From Sinosporangium album (GTDB lineage Bacteria; Actinomycetota; Actinomycetes; Streptosporangiales; Streptosporangiaceae), in the NCBI RefSeq assembly GCF_900100605.1, contig NZ_FNCN01000014.1:1-64000 (forward strand): a stretch of DNA of 64,000 nt. Reading direction: 5' to 3'. The translations under genes and the position numbers were made by a program. Position 1 is the first letter of the stretch; each line of letters starts with the position of its first letter. A model generated the notes under the pieces. The model made no database searches. It was not told where the DNA came from and saw only the letters and a program-made list of their open reading frames with translations. Below, piece by piece: positions 35,560 through 44,297 of this stretch.

Positions 35560-35726
35560 CACGCGAGCGGTGAGGCGTACGGCCGGAGGCCGGCCCGGGT
35601 GGCCAGGGGGACGGGCGGGTGGCGGGGGCACCAGGGCGGCAGCCGTACGCGGTGTGAACGCATGAGTGGGAAGTGACCAGCGGTGTGGTGCGGGCCGGCG
35701 GTGGACTCGCGGCCCGCACCGGCCGC

Positions 35727-36050
35727 TCAGACCTTGTGGGAGGTCGCCTTGGCGGCAGCGCTGCTCCACGCCTGGTAGCGCTTGGCGGCGGCGCGGGTGG
35801 CGACGATGCGCGCGACCTCCATGCCGACGCCCATGACGACGGCGAAGCCGACCGCCTCGGCCAGACCGACCTCCAGGGACTCCGGGTTGGCCGGGGGCTT
35901 CTTGCCGGTCGTCTTGCGCCAGCCGTACTCGATCAGCTTGCGGGTCGCGAAACCGACGCCCATGGCCACCGCGCCGCCGATCAGTCGCCACGCCAGGTCG
36001 GGCTTTTCGGCTTTGGCGTTATCCGCGATTTCTTCGAGCGTGTCGTTCAT
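35727..36050 (-). CDS. DUF4235 family membrane protein
   Basis: A 107-residue protein of the DUF4235 family: WRLIGGAVAMGVGFATRKLIEYGWRKTTGKKPP split around the first hydrophobic helix (about 19-35), then the second hydrophobic segment EAVGFAVVMGVGMEVARIVATR (about 61-83). Likely a small membrane protein of unknown role. ATG 36050 has GGGGGAG upstream. It is divergent from valS with 82 bases between the starts. Confidence 0.85.
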   Translation of the reverse strand: MNDTLEEIADNAKAEKPDLAWRLIGGAVAMGVGFATRKLIEYGWRKTTGKKPPANPESLEVGLAEAVGFAVVMGVGMEVARIVATRAAAKRYQAWSSAAAKATSHKV

Positions 36051-36132
36051 GGCTCCCCCTTCATCACCGCTCTGTGATGGAACCCTAGTCTCTTGCGGCG
36101 CGCATGGATGCCAAGCCATACCATAAGGAGGC

Positions 36133-38694
36133 ATGACCACACCGCGACAGCGCCATGCGACAGTCCCCGAGAACCCCTCTCTCGACGGGCTGGAGACGGT
36201 ATGGTCCGCTCGCTGGGAGGCCGAGGGCGTCTACCGGTTCGACCGGTCCCGCCCGCGTGACGGGGTCTTCTCCATTGACACGCCGCCGCCCACCGTTTCG
36301 GGCTCACTGCATATCGGTCACGTCTTCTCTTATACGCATACCGACATTACGGCGAGATTCCAGCGGATGCGTGGTCAGAGCGTCTTTTATCCCATGGGCT
36401 GGGATGACAACGGCCTGCCGACCGAGCGCCGCGTGCAGAATGTGTACGGCGTGCGCTGCGACCCCTCGCTTCCCTACGACCCGGACTTCGAGCCGCCCGC
36501 CCGGCCGGGCAAGCACGAGGTGCCGATCTCGCGGCGCAACTTCGTGGAGCTGTGCCACCGCCTCACCGCCGTCGACGAGCAGGCGTTCGAGGAGGTCTGG
36601 CGGCGGGTCGGCCTGTCGGTCGACTGGTCCCTGCTCTACACGACGATCAGCGACGGGGCCCAGGCCGTCTCCCAGCGGGCCTTCCTGCGCAACCTCGCCC
36701 GCGGCGAGGCATACCTCGCCGAGGCGCCGACGCTCTGGGACGTGACCTTCCGCACGGCCGTCGCCCAGGCCGAGCTGGAGGACCGCGACCACACGGGGGC
36801 CTTCCACCGGGTCGGTTTCCCGCTCTCGGAGGAGCAGCGGGCCATGGGGTTCACCGGGCGGGTGTGGATCGAGACCACCAGGCCCGAGCTGCTGCCCGCC
36901 TGCGTGGCACTCGTCGCCCACCCCGACGACGAGCGCTACCGGCCGCTGATCGGCACCACCGTGCGCACCCCGCTGTTCGGCGTGGAGGTGCCCGTCGTGG
37001 CACACCGCCTGGCCGACCGCGACAAGGGCTCGGGCATCGCGATGGTGTGCACCTTCGGCGACGTCACCGACGTGATCTGGTGGCGCGAGCTCGGCCTGGA
37101 CACCAGGGCCGTCATCGGATGGGACGGGCGCCTCCTGCCCGAGCCCCCGGCCGGGGTGCCCGCCGGACCTTACGCCGAGATCGCGGGCAAGACCGTTCAC
37201 GGCGCGCGGGAGCGGATCGTCGAGATGCTCCGCGAAAGCGGGGACATGGAGGGCGATCCCCGGCCTGTCACCCGGCCGGTCAAGTTCTACGAGCGCGGGT
37301 CGCGCCCCCTGGAGATCGTCACGACCCGGCAGTGGTATCTCCGCAACGGCGGCCGCGACCACGCCCTGCGCGGCACGATGCTGGAGCGCGGGGGCGAGCT
37401 GTCCTGGCACCCCGGCCACATGTGGGTCCGCTACGACAACTGGGTCGAAGGGCTGGCCGGCGACTGGTTGATCTCGCGGCAGCGCTTCTTCGGCGTGCCC
37501 GTCCCGGTGTGGTATCCGCTGGACGGGGCCGGAGAGATCGTCTACGACAGCCCCATCGTCCCCGGCGAGGCCGACCTGCCGGTCGACCCGTCCGCCGACG
37601 CGCCCCCCGGCTACACCGAGGACCAGCGCGGCAAGCCCCACGGCTTCATTGGCGACCCCGACGTCATGGACACCTGGGCCACCTCATCGCTGACACCGCA
37701 GATCGCCGCGCGGTGGGAGAGCGGCGGCGGCGCCGACCTGTTCTCGAAGGTCTTCCCCATGGACCTCCGGCCGCAGTCCCACGAGATCATCCGCACCTGG
37801 CTGTTCTCCACGATCGTCCGCTCCCACCTTGAGCACGGCTGCGTGCCCTGGCGGTCGGCGGCCATCTCCGGGTGGGTCGTCGATCCCGACCGCAAGAAGA
37901 TGTCCAAGTCCAAGGGCAACGTCGTCACGCCCATGGACCTGCTGGAGAAGCACGGCTCCGACGCCGTCCGCTACTGGGCGGCCGGCGGACGCCTCGGCAC
38001 CGACACCACCTTCGACCCCGGCCAGTTCAAGATCGGCCGACGTCTCGCGATCAAGATCTTGAACGCCTCGAAGTTCATCCTCGGCCTCGCCCCCTCCGAG
38101 ACCGGCGCGGCCGGGGCCGGTCCGACCGCCGTCACCGAACCGCTCGACCTGTCGATGCTGGCCCGCCTGTCGGGCGTGGTCGAGGAGGCCACCGCCGCGC
38201 TCGCCGGCTATGACCACACCCGGGCCCTGGAGGCGACCGAGCGCTTCTTCTGGGAGTTCTGCGACGACTACCTCGAACTCGTCAAGGCCAGGGCCTACGG
38301 GTCGGACGCGGCGGCGGCCTCCGCTCAGGAGGCCCTGCGCACGGCGCTCGACGTGCTGCTCAGGCTGTTCGCCCCCTTCATCCCCTTCGTGGTGGAGGAG
38401 GTGTGGTCGTGGTGGCATGACACGTCCATTCACGGTGCCACCTGGCCCGCGCCGTACGGCACAGCCGGCAACCCCGCGCTCCTGCCGGTCGTCTCCGAGG
38501 TCCTCCGCGGCATCCGCAAGGCCAAGTCCGAGGCCAAGCTCTCGATGCGGGCCGAGGTCTCCCGCCTGTCCGTCGCCCACCCCCACGCCCACCTGATCCG
38601 CCAGGCCCAGGACGACCTCTGCGCGGCGGGCAACGTCGAGGAGTTCGTGCTCACCCACGCGGACGCGAAGAGCGTCGAGGTCCTTCTGGCGTGA
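36133..38694 (+). CDS. valS: Valyl-tRNA synthetase
   Basis: Class I aminoacyl-tRNA synthetase charging tRNA-Val. The HIGH motif is at residues 60-63 (SGSLHIGHVFS) and KMSKS near 588 (KKMSKSKGNVV). The CP1 editing domain between them contains WIETTRPELLPACVAL, which removes mischarged threonine. The C-terminal anticodon-binding region ends near LSMRAEVSRL. At 853 residues it lacks the long C-terminal coiled coil of E. coli ValS, as in the shorter actinobacterial/archaeal-like type. ATG 36133 has AAGGAGG upstream. The leader is too short for a T-box. Confidence 0.96.
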   Translation: MTTPRQRHATVPENPSLDGLETVWSARWEAEGVYRFDRSRPRDGVFSIDTPPPTVSGSLHIGHVFSYTHTDITARFQRMRGQSVFYPMGWDDNGLPTERRVQNVYGVRCDPSLPYDPDFEPPARPGKHEVPISRRNFVELCHRLTAVDEQAFEEVWRRVGLSVDWSLLYTTISDGAQAVSQRAFLRNLARGEAYLAEAPTLWDVTFRTAVAQAELEDRDHTGAFHRVGFPLSEEQRAMGFTGRVWIETTRPELLPACVALVAHPDDERYRPLIGTTVRTPLFGVEVPVVAHRLADRDKGSGIAMVCTFGDVTDVIWWRELGLDTRAVIGWDGRLLPEPPAGVPAGPYAEIAGKTVHGARERIVEMLRESGDMEGDPRPVTRPVKFYERGSRPLEIVTTRQWYLRNGGRDHALRGTMLERGGELSWHPGHMWVRYDNWVEGLAGDWLISRQRFFGVPVPVWYPLDGAGEIVYDSPIVPGEADLPVDPSADAPPGYTEDQRGKPHGFIGDPDVMDTWATSSLTPQIAARWESGGGADLFSKVFPMDLRPQSHEIIRTWLFSTIVRSHLEHGCVPWRSAAISGWVVDPDRKKMSKSKGNVVTPMDLLEKHGSDAVRYWAAGGRLGTDTTFDPGQFKIGRRLAIKILNASKFILGLAPSETGAAGAGPTAVTEPLDLSMLARLSGVVEEATAALAGYDHTRALEATERFFWEFCDDYLELVKARAYGSDAAAASAQEALRTALDVLLRLFAPFIPFVVEEVWSWWHDTSIHGATWPAPYGTAGNPALLPVVSEVLRGIRKAKSEAKLSMRAEVSRLSVAHPHAHLIRQAQDDLCAAGNVEEFVLTHADAKSVEVLLA

Positions 38695-38701
38695 GCCCGC
38701 G

Positions 38702-38741
38702 GCCCCTCCGGGCGGCCCCCGCGCCGCTGAGGGGGAGGGGC
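38702..38741 (+). terminator. Candidate valS terminator
   Basis: GCCCCTCC (38702-38709) pairs with GGAGGGGC (38734-38741) 8 bases after the valS stop. The 24-base loop makes it less certain than the other stems. Confidence 0.45.
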
Positions 38742-38752
38742 TCGGTTCGAAT

Positions 38753-38794
38753 GTTCACCTGTGCTGCGATCCCTATCAGGGGTTTTAGGTGAAC
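38753..38794. promoter_or_regulatory. 8-bp inverted repeat upstream of the AI-2E permease gene
   Basis: GTTCACCT (38753-38760) and AGGTGAAC (38787-38794) are perfect complements across a 26-base AT-richer loop. The element lies about 75 bases before the GTG of the permease gene and could be an operator. No known regulator is matched. Confidence 0.35.
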
Positions 38795-38869
38795 TTCTGA
38801 GCTTATGGGCGTGCGAAGCGTGGGAAAACGTGCGCGCGTTCCGGCGAGTCACGTGTCAGGCTGGACAAC

Positions 38870-40279
38870 GTGATTCCGGACCGAGAACCTCGCTCAGAGC
38901 TCGTGCCACCAGTTCTCGCCGCCTTGGCCGCGTGGAGCTGGCGCCTGATCGTCATCGGAATAGTCGTCTACTACACCGCTCTCGGCATCGGAAGCGTCAC
39001 CTTCGTGGCACTGCCCGTGGCCATCGCCATGCTGCTGACCGCGCTGCTGTACCCGCTGACGCGCAGGTTGCGCGCGGTCGGTCTGCGGCCCATCTGGGCG
39101 ACGTGGATCACGATGCTCGCCGCCCTCGCGGTGATCGGAGGCACGGGATGGATCGTGGGGGTCCGCGCCAACGACGAGTTCCCGCGGCTGGCCGGGCAGG
39201 TCCAGGCAAGCGTCCGCGAGGTGCAGCACTGGCTGACCACCGGGCCGCTGAAGCTCCAGCAGACGCAGATCTCCGGCTGGACTGACGAGCTCCTCAAGCA
39301 GCTCCAGCAGCGGCAGGCCGAGATCACCGGCACGCTCGTGAGCGGGGCCGCGGTGGCGGTCGAGGTGCTCGCCTCGCTGGTGCTGCTGCTGTTCATCACG
39401 TTCTTCCTGCTCAAGGACGGCGACCGCATCTGGCTGTGGTTCCTGCGCGCCTTCGGGCGTCTGACGCCGCGTGTGGACCGTGCCGGGCGGGCGGCGTGGC
39501 GCACCCTGTCGCTCTACGTGCAGGGCACGGTCGCGGTGGCGGCGGTGCACGGCGTGGTGATGGGCATCGTCCTGGCGGGCATGGGCGTGCCGCTGTGGGC
39601 GGGCCTGGCGGTGCTCATCTTCCTGGCGAGTTTCATCCCGATCGTGGGAATCTTCTTCGCCGGGGCGGTGGCGACGCTCGTGACCCTCGGCGCCAAGGGC
39701 TGGGTCTACGCGTTGATCTTCCTGGGCATCCTGGTCGTGGAGCAGCAGCTTGAGAACCACGTACTGCAGCCGCTGATCGTGGGCCGGGCCATCAACTTCC
39801 ACCCGCTGGCGGTGATCCTGGTCCTCGCGCTGGGCGGCATCCAGGCGGGCATCGCGGGGGCCGCCATCGCGGTGCCCATCGCGGCCGTGCTCTACAGGGC
39901 GCTGCCCGAGCTGCGCAAGGACCCACCGGTGCCGCCGTCCGGTACGGCTCCGCCCGCAACCGGCCCGCCTGAACCGGGCCCGAAGCCAGAGCCCGGTCCC
40001 TCGGAGTCCGGCCCGACCGCGACCGGCCCGACCGCGACCGGCCCGACCGCGACCGGCCCGACCAAGGCCGAGCCGTCCGAACCCGGCGAGCAGGGCGGGC
40101 CTGGGGAGACCGGCGGACGGCGGGAGACCGGCCGGCCCTCCGAGACCGGTGGGGACTCCAAGCCCGGCGAGGCGAAGTCCGGGCGGCGGTCCGAGCCGGG
40201 GGCCGCTCATGGCCAATCACCCGAATCCTCATCAGATCCGACCCCAGGTTCGGTCGGGCCCGCGGGATCGGTCGTGTAG
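38870..40279 (+). CDS. AI-2E family transporter
   Basis: A 469-residue membrane protein of the AI-2E exporter (TqsA/PerM-like) family with about eight membrane helices: two pairs at the N-terminus, a soluble helical region (about 100-155, QVQASVREVQHWL), and the C-terminal block including FITFFLLKDGDRIWLWF and ENHVLQPLIVGRAINFHPL, the family signature. After residue 345 is a long Pro/Gly/Glu tail with TATGP repeats. Substrates of this family are varied and unknown here. The GTG start at 38870 is accepted because the helix pattern begins right after it. Confidence 0.9.
   Translation: MIPDREPRSELVPPVLAALAAWSWRLIVIGIVVYYTALGIGSVTFVALPVAIAMLLTALLYPLTRRLRAVGLRPIWATWITMLAALAVIGGTGWIVGVRANDEFPRLAGQVQASVREVQHWLTTGPLKLQQTQISGWTDELLKQLQQRQAEITGTLVSGAAVAVEVLASLVLLLFITFFLLKDGDRIWLWFLRAFGRLTPRVDRAGRAAWRTLSLYVQGTVAVAAVHGVVMGIVLAGMGVPLWAGLAVLIFLASFIPIVGIFFAGAVATLVTLGAKGWVYALIFLGILVVEQQLENHVLQPLIVGRAINFHPLAVILVLALGGIQAGIAGAAIAVPIAAVLYRALPELRKDPPVPPSGTAPPATGPPEPGPKPEPGPSESGPTATGPTATGPTATGPTKAEPSEPGEQGGPGETGGRRETGRPSETGGDSKPGEAKSGRRSEPGAAHGQSPESSSDPTPGSVGPAGSVV
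40010..40063. repeat. 15-bp in-frame tandem repeat in the AI-2E gene tail
   Basis: GGCCCGACCGCGACC occurs three times in a row plus a partial fourth, encoding repeated GPTAT. Confidence 0.9.
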
Positions 40280-40319
40280 GACGGAGAAATCGCCAGCGCA
40301 GGCGGTAAGGTTCCCCCTC

Positions 40320-40775
40320 GTGACCACAAGTGCGGAAAGAGGTGTCGAGGTGCTGATCCGCCGCCTCGACCCGGACCTCCCCATGCCGACCTACGCCCAC
40401 CCCGGCGATGCCGGTGCCGACCTTTACGCCGTGGAGGACGTCGAGCTGCTCCCAGGGGAGCGGGTCATCGTGGGCACCGGTATCGCCATCGCCCTACCCG
40501 ATGGCTTCGCCGCTTTTGTCCACCCCCGGTCGGGTTTGGCAGCAAAGCATGGTGTCACCCTGGTCAACGCGCCTGGCACGGTCGATGCCGGATACCGTGG
40601 CGAGATACGGGTGACTCTGCTCAACACCGACACCAAGGAGGCGGTCCGGCTCCGGCGCGGTGACCGTGTCGCCCAACTGGTGATCCAGCGGGTCGAGCGT
40701 GCCGCCTTCTACGAGGTGGACAGGCTGCCGGGCTCCGCACGGGGCGACGGCGGGTTCGGGTCCACCGGCCGCTGA
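40320..40775 (+). CDS. dut: dUTP diphosphatase
   Basis: Trimeric dUTPase that converts dUTP to dUMP and keeps uracil out of DNA. All five motifs are visible in order: AHPGDAGADLYA, HPRSGLAAKHGV, the uracil-binding hairpin NAPGTVDAGYRGEIRV, RRGDRVAQLVI, and the C-terminal RGDGGFGSTGR arm. Length 151 residues is normal. GTG 40320 is used; an internal GTG at 40350 with GAGG upstream would still give a complete enzyme. It heads a run of genes (DUF3710, OB-fold, DUF3159) conserved in order across actinobacteria. Confidence 0.95.
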   Translation: MTTSAERGVEVLIRRLDPDLPMPTYAHPGDAGADLYAVEDVELLPGERVIVGTGIAIALPDGFAAFVHPRSGLAAKHGVTLVNAPGTVDAGYRGEIRVTLLNTDTKEAVRLRRGDRVAQLVIQRVERAAFYEVDRLPGSARGDGGFGSTGR

Positions 40776-40795
40776 CAACATGGGAGGCGAGGAAA

Positions 40796-41488
40796 GTGTT
40801 TCGACGTCGACGCCGTCGTCATGACGAAGCCGAGGCGGCACCGGCGGTCCCCGAGGAGGGCGGTGCCCCCGCGGGCACGACCGGCCCGTGGGACTCCGGA
40901 GACCCCCACCCCGAGGTCGAACGGGTCGACCTCGGAGGCATGCGCCTACCGGTGAGCCCGGGCTTCGAGGTGCAGCTCAACGTGGCCGGCGAGCAGATCG
41001 TCGGCGCGGTCGTGCTCTTCGAGGAGAGCGCACTCCAGATCCATGCCTTCGCCGCGCCGAAGCGGTCGGGCATCTGGGACGAGGTCCGTTCGGAGCTCGC
41101 CGAAGGCGTCAAGAACGCCGGCGGCTCGTCCGAGGAGAAGGACGGCCCGTTCGGGGTGGAGCTCGTGGCCATGGTGCCCGCCGAGGGGCAGGCCCCGGCC
41201 GCCGGCTCGCTTCAACCGGTCCGCTACGTCGGTGTGGACGGGCCCCGATGGTTCCTGCGCGCCGTACTCAGCGGCAAGGCCGCCGTCGACGGCGGCGCGG
41301 CCGCGACGCTCGAAGGCGTGATCCGCGACCTCGTGATCGTGCGCGGTGACGAGCCGATGCCTCCGAAGGAGCCGATCCAGCTCGTGCTGCCCACCGAGAC
41401 CCGCCAGGCCGTCGAGCAGCACGCGGCGCGGGACCGCGGCGATCTCAACCCGTTCGAGCGCGGCCCCGAGATCACCGAACTCCGCTGA
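40796..41488 (+). CDS. DUF3710 family protein
   Basis: A 230-residue actinobacterial protein of unknown function, cytoplasmic. The N-terminus is very basic (FRRRRRRHDEAE), followed by a compact mixed domain with MRLPVSPGFEVQLNV, VGVDGPRWFLRAVLSG and the C-terminal hallmark PPKEPIQLVLP. GTG 40796 has GGGAGGCGAGG upstream. It follows dut by 20 bases and is probably co-transcribed. Confidence 0.9.
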   Translation: MFRRRRRRHDEAEAAPAVPEEGGAPAGTTGPWDSGDPHPEVERVDLGGMRLPVSPGFEVQLNVAGEQIVGAVVLFEESALQIHAFAAPKRSGIWDEVRSELAEGVKNAGGSSEEKDGPFGVELVAMVPAEGQAPAAGSLQPVRYVGVDGPRWFLRAVLSGKAAVDGGAAATLEGVIRDLVIVRGDEPMPPKEPIQLVLPTETRQAVEQHAARDRGDLNPFERGPEITELR

Positions 41489-41613
41489 GCGGGGCGGTGG
41501 CGCCCCTCCGGCACACCCGGGTCGCCTCCGCGGACCCCCGTCGGTCAAGCTGGAGGTACGAGCGGGACACGCGCTACGGCGCGTTGGAAAAGCAGGGAAA
41601 AGCAGGGAGCAGT

Positions 41614-42006
41614 GTGAGTACGGCAGAGCCCCATAAACGTGGGGGATTCCGAGAGTTCCTCAAGCGGCTGACGTCGACTCGGTCGGAGCTGGAGGCCGAG
41701 GAGCTCCAAGAGGATCTCGACCGCCACGGCGCGACTCCGATCGCCGCGTGCGCCGACCGGCGGCGCTCATGTGTGGCGGGTACGCTGCGCACCGTGACCC
41801 TGCGCCCCAGGGGAGGAGCGCCCGCCCTGGAGGCGGAGCTCTACGACGGCTCCGATGTGATCGACCTGGTCTGGCTCGGGCGTCGCAAGATCGCCGGCAT
41901 CGAGCCGGGCCGCACCTTGCGTGCGGAGGGCCTGGTGAGCATGCAGGATGGGCGCAAGGTGATGTTCAATCCGAGATACGAGCTGCGCCCGTCCGGCGGA
42001 GCCTGA
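41614..42006 (+). CDS. OB-fold nucleic-acid-binding protein
   Basis: A 130-residue protein with a RecG/RecJ-like OB fold: a helical N-terminus (FREFLKRLTSTRSELEAEEL) and beta strands CVAGTLRTVTLRP, ALEAELYDGSDVIDLVWLG, IAGIEPGRTLRAEGLVSM, ending MFNPRYEL. It likely binds RNA or DNA; the ligand is unknown. GTG 41614 follows AGGGAGC at a usable distance. It is separated by 12 bases from the DUF3159 gene and lies in the conserved dut-to-trkA gene order. Confidence 0.88.
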   Translation: MSTAEPHKRGGFREFLKRLTSTRSELEAEELQEDLDRHGATPIAACADRRRSCVAGTLRTVTLRPRGGAPALEAELYDGSDVIDLVWLGRRKIAGIEPGRTLRAEGLVSMQDGRKVMFNPRYELRPSGGA

Positions 42007-42018
42007 GGCAGAGGCACG

Positions 42019-42732
42019 GTGACCACGTCCATGAGCAACACGGCCGAGGCCGATCAGAGCGCCGCCTACCAGACCGTGGAGGCGGCCGTCCGAGGCCAGT
42101 TGGCCAAGGCCCTGGGCGGGAAGCGCGGCATCGTCGAGGCGGCTCTTCCGACCGCCGCCTTCACGCTGTCGTGGATCTCGACCGAGCAGCTCCGGACCTC
42201 GCTGATCATCAGTGGCGGCCTGGCCGTGGTCCTCTTGATCGTGCGGCTGGTGCAGCGGACCAGCATCCAGTTCGTCTTCAACGGGCTGATCGGCATCGCG
42301 ATCGGCGCCTTCTTCGCCTCCCGCACCGGTGAGGCGAGGGATGTGCTGCTGCCCGGCATCCTCTACAACGCGGCCTACGCCGCGGCCATGTTCCTGTCCA
42401 TCATCGTGCGGTGGCCCCTCGTCGGGTTCCTCATCGGGTCGCTCAGCGGCGACCCGACGGCGTGGCGCCAGGACTCCGGGGTCGTCAAGCTGTGCTCGCG
42501 GCTCACCTGGCTGCTGATGCTGCCGTGCCTGGTGCGGGTCGTGGTGCAGCTTCCGCTCTACCTCGGCAACCAGGTGGCCGCGCTCGGCGTGGCCAAGGTC
42601 ATCATGGGGTGGCCGCTGCAGGTGGCCGCGCTGGGGGCGATGGTGTGGGTGCTGGCGCGCGGGCGCACCCCGATCGGGGCCGCGACGGGCGCACCCGCCG
42701 CTCCCGCCGCGCACGAGGGGCGCGACACGTAG
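42019..42732 (+). CDS. DUF3159 membrane protein
   Basis: A 237-residue membrane protein with about six hydrophobic segments. The N-terminal half contains KRGIVEAALPTAAFTLSW, and the middle has the family pattern RWPLVGFLIGSLSGDPTAWR. Function is unknown. GTG 42019 is 12 bases beyond the OB-fold gene stop. It is the last gene of the dut operon. Sixteen-base imperfect repeats (CGCGACACGCAGGCC) overlap its end, and a perfect terminator follows. Confidence 0.9.
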   Translation: MTTSMSNTAEADQSAAYQTVEAAVRGQLAKALGGKRGIVEAALPTAAFTLSWISTEQLRTSLIISGGLAVVLLIVRLVQRTSIQFVFNGLIGIAIGAFFASRTGEARDVLLPGILYNAAYAAAMFLSIIVRWPLVGFLIGSLSGDPTAWRQDSGVVKLCSRLTWLLMLPCLVRVVVQLPLYLGNQVAALGVAKVIMGWPLQVAALGAMVWVLARGRTPIGAATGAPAAPAAHEGRDT

Positions 42733-42776
42733 GCGCGACACGCAGGCCCCGCGACACGCAGGCCGCGCGACATGTG
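42720..42776. repeat. Imperfect 13-17-bp repeats at the end of the DUF3159 gene
   Basis: Variants of CGCGACACGCAGGCC occur four times in a row, starting within the last codons of the DUF3159 gene and running into the gap before the terminator. Confidence 0.7.
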
Positions 42777-42800
42777 GGCTCCGGCCGTACGGACGACGAC

Positions 42801-42831
42801 GAGGCCCCCGCCCTGCCCGGGCGGGGGCCTC
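42801..42831. terminator. Perfect 13-bp stem bidirectional terminator
   Basis: GAGGCCCCCGCCC (42801-42813) pairs with GGGCGGGGGCCTC (42819-42831) around TGCCC. It lies between the convergent DUF3159 and trkA genes. Confidence 0.9.
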
Positions 42832-42859
42832 GCGCGCGCGTGCGTTCACGTGCGTGCGT

Positions 42860-43519
42860 TCAGTGGGGGGACAGGAGCTGGGCCAGCTCGTCCTCGACCT
42901 CCTGGCGGGCGACGAACAGCAGCTCGTCTCCGGCCTCCAGCGGGTCGTCGGCGGTGGGCACCAGCACACGCCCCTCGCGGAGGATCGCCACCAGGGCCGA
43001 GTCGGGCGGCCAGGGCACCGACCCGGCGCGCTGCCCCACGACGGGGGCGTCGTCGGGAAGGGTCAGCTCGACCAGGTTGGCCTGCCCCTGCCGGAAGGTG
43101 AGCAGCCGCACCAGGTCGCCGACGCTCACCGCCTCCTCGACCAGGGCGCTCAGCAGGCGCGGGGTCGACACGGCCACGTCCACGCCCCACGACTCGTTGA
43201 ACAGCCACTCGTTGTTGGGGTGGTTGATCCGGGCCACGACGCGCGGCACGCCGTACTCGGTCTTGGCGAGCAGGGAGACGACCAGGTTGACCTTGTCGTC
43301 GCCGGTGGAGGCCACCACGACGTGGCAGTTGTTGAACCCGGCCTCGTCGAGGGAGGAGATCTCACAGGCGTCGGCCAGGAGCCACTCGGCCCGGGGGACG
43401 CTGTCGATCTTGATGGCCTTGGGGTCGTTGTCGACGAGCAGGACCTCGTGCCCGTTCTCGAGGAGCTCGGCGGCGATGGAACGGCCGACCGCTCCGGCGC
43501 CCGCGATGGCGACGCGCAT
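42860..43519 (-). CDS. trkA: TrkA-type potassium uptake regulator (second of pair)
   Basis: A 219-residue RCK protein: Rossmann NAD-binding domain (AIAGAGAVGRSIAAELL at the N-terminus, the acidic VDND at the end of strand 2) followed by a TrkA-C domain (about 135-215, ANLVELTLPDD and EAGDELLFVARQ). Such proteins gate Trk/Ktr-type potassium channels in response to nucleotides. Start and stop overlap as TGATG with the upstream paralogue (ATG at 43519). No TrkH channel gene is next to them, as is common in actinobacteria with ceoBC pairs. Confidence 0.92.
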   Translation of the reverse strand: MRVAIAGAGAVGRSIAAELLENGHEVLLVDNDPKAIKIDSVPRAEWLLADACEISSLDEAGFNNCHVVVASTGDDKVNLVVSLLAKTEYGVPRVVARINHPNNEWLFNESWGVDVAVSTPRLLSALVEEAVSVGDLVRLLTFRQGQANLVELTLPDDAPVVGQRAGSVPWPPDSALVAILREGRVLVPTADDPLEAGDELLFVARQEVEDELAQLLSPH

Positions 43520-44184
43520 CACTGCCCCTCTTCCGGCGCCGCGGACAGCACCTTGTTGATCCGGTCCATGTCGTTCTCCGCGGCCATGATGTGCAGGACG
43601 TCGTCCTCCTGGAGCACGGTCTCCGAGGTCGGGAGCAGCGCCTCGCCCATCCGGTTGACGAAGGCGATCCTGGCGCCGGCGGCTGCCTCCAGGTCGGAGG
43701 TGCGGATGCCGATCCAGGCGGGGTTGAAGACCACTTCGGCCAGGATCACGGTGCCGGTGGGGTCGCGCCACAGCGGCTCGGCGCCCTCGGGCAGGACGCG
43801 CCGCAGGATCTGGTCGGCCGTCCAGCGGACCGTGGCCACGGTGGGGATGCCCAGACGCTGGTAGACCTCGGCGCGTCGCGGGTCGTAGATCCGGGCCACG
43901 ACGTTGTCGATGCCGAAGGTCTCACGGGCCACGCGGGCGGAGATGATGTTGGAGTTGTCGCCGCTGCTCACCGCGACATAGGCCGACGCCGACTCGATGC
44001 CGGCCTCGGCGAGGACATCCCTATCGAAACCGACACCGGTGACGCGCCGCCCTCGGAAGCCCGCCCGGAGACGGCGGAACGCCTGAGGGTCACGGTCGAT
44101 GATCGCGACCGAATGGCCGCTGTCCTCAAGGATGTGAGCCAGGGTCGAGCCGACCCTGCCGCATCCCATGATCACGATATGCAT
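43519..44184 (-). CDS. trkA: TrkA-type potassium uptake regulator (first of pair)
   Basis: A 221-residue RCK protein paralogous to the one downstream. The N-terminus MHIVIMGCGRVGSTLAHIL is the NAD-binding glycine motif, IIDRDP gives the ribose-binding Asp, and the C-terminal domain shows NPAWIGIRTSDLEAA and LQEDDVLHIMA. ATG 44184 has GGGGGAG upstream; the frame to 44295 is longer but unsupported. Together the two form a ceoB/ceoC-like operon divergent from an APC permease, which may be the transporter they serve (inference). Confidence 0.92.
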   Translation of the reverse strand: MHIVIMGCGRVGSTLAHILEDSGHSVAIIDRDPQAFRRLRAGFRGRRVTGVGFDRDVLAEAGIESASAYVAVSSGDNSNIISARVARETFGIDNVVARIYDPRRAEVYQRLGIPTVATVRWTADQILRRVLPEGAEPLWRDPTGTVILAEVVFNPAWIGIRTSDLEAAAGARIAFVNRMGEALLPTSETVLQEDDVLHIMAAENDMDRINKVLSAAPEEGQ

Positions 44185-44297
44185 ACTCCCCCGCCGCTCA
44201 GGTTGAGGCGGACCGTTTAGTTGATACCTAGCCAGTATGGCCCGCTTCGGGAGTGCCGTGTCGGAGGGGCATGACTTGCGAGCTAGCATCGTCACTC

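Noticed and set aside
36051-36132. Possible T-box leader before valS
   Set aside because: Only 82 bases separate the divergent starts, too short for a T-box plus terminator, and no T-box sequence is visible.
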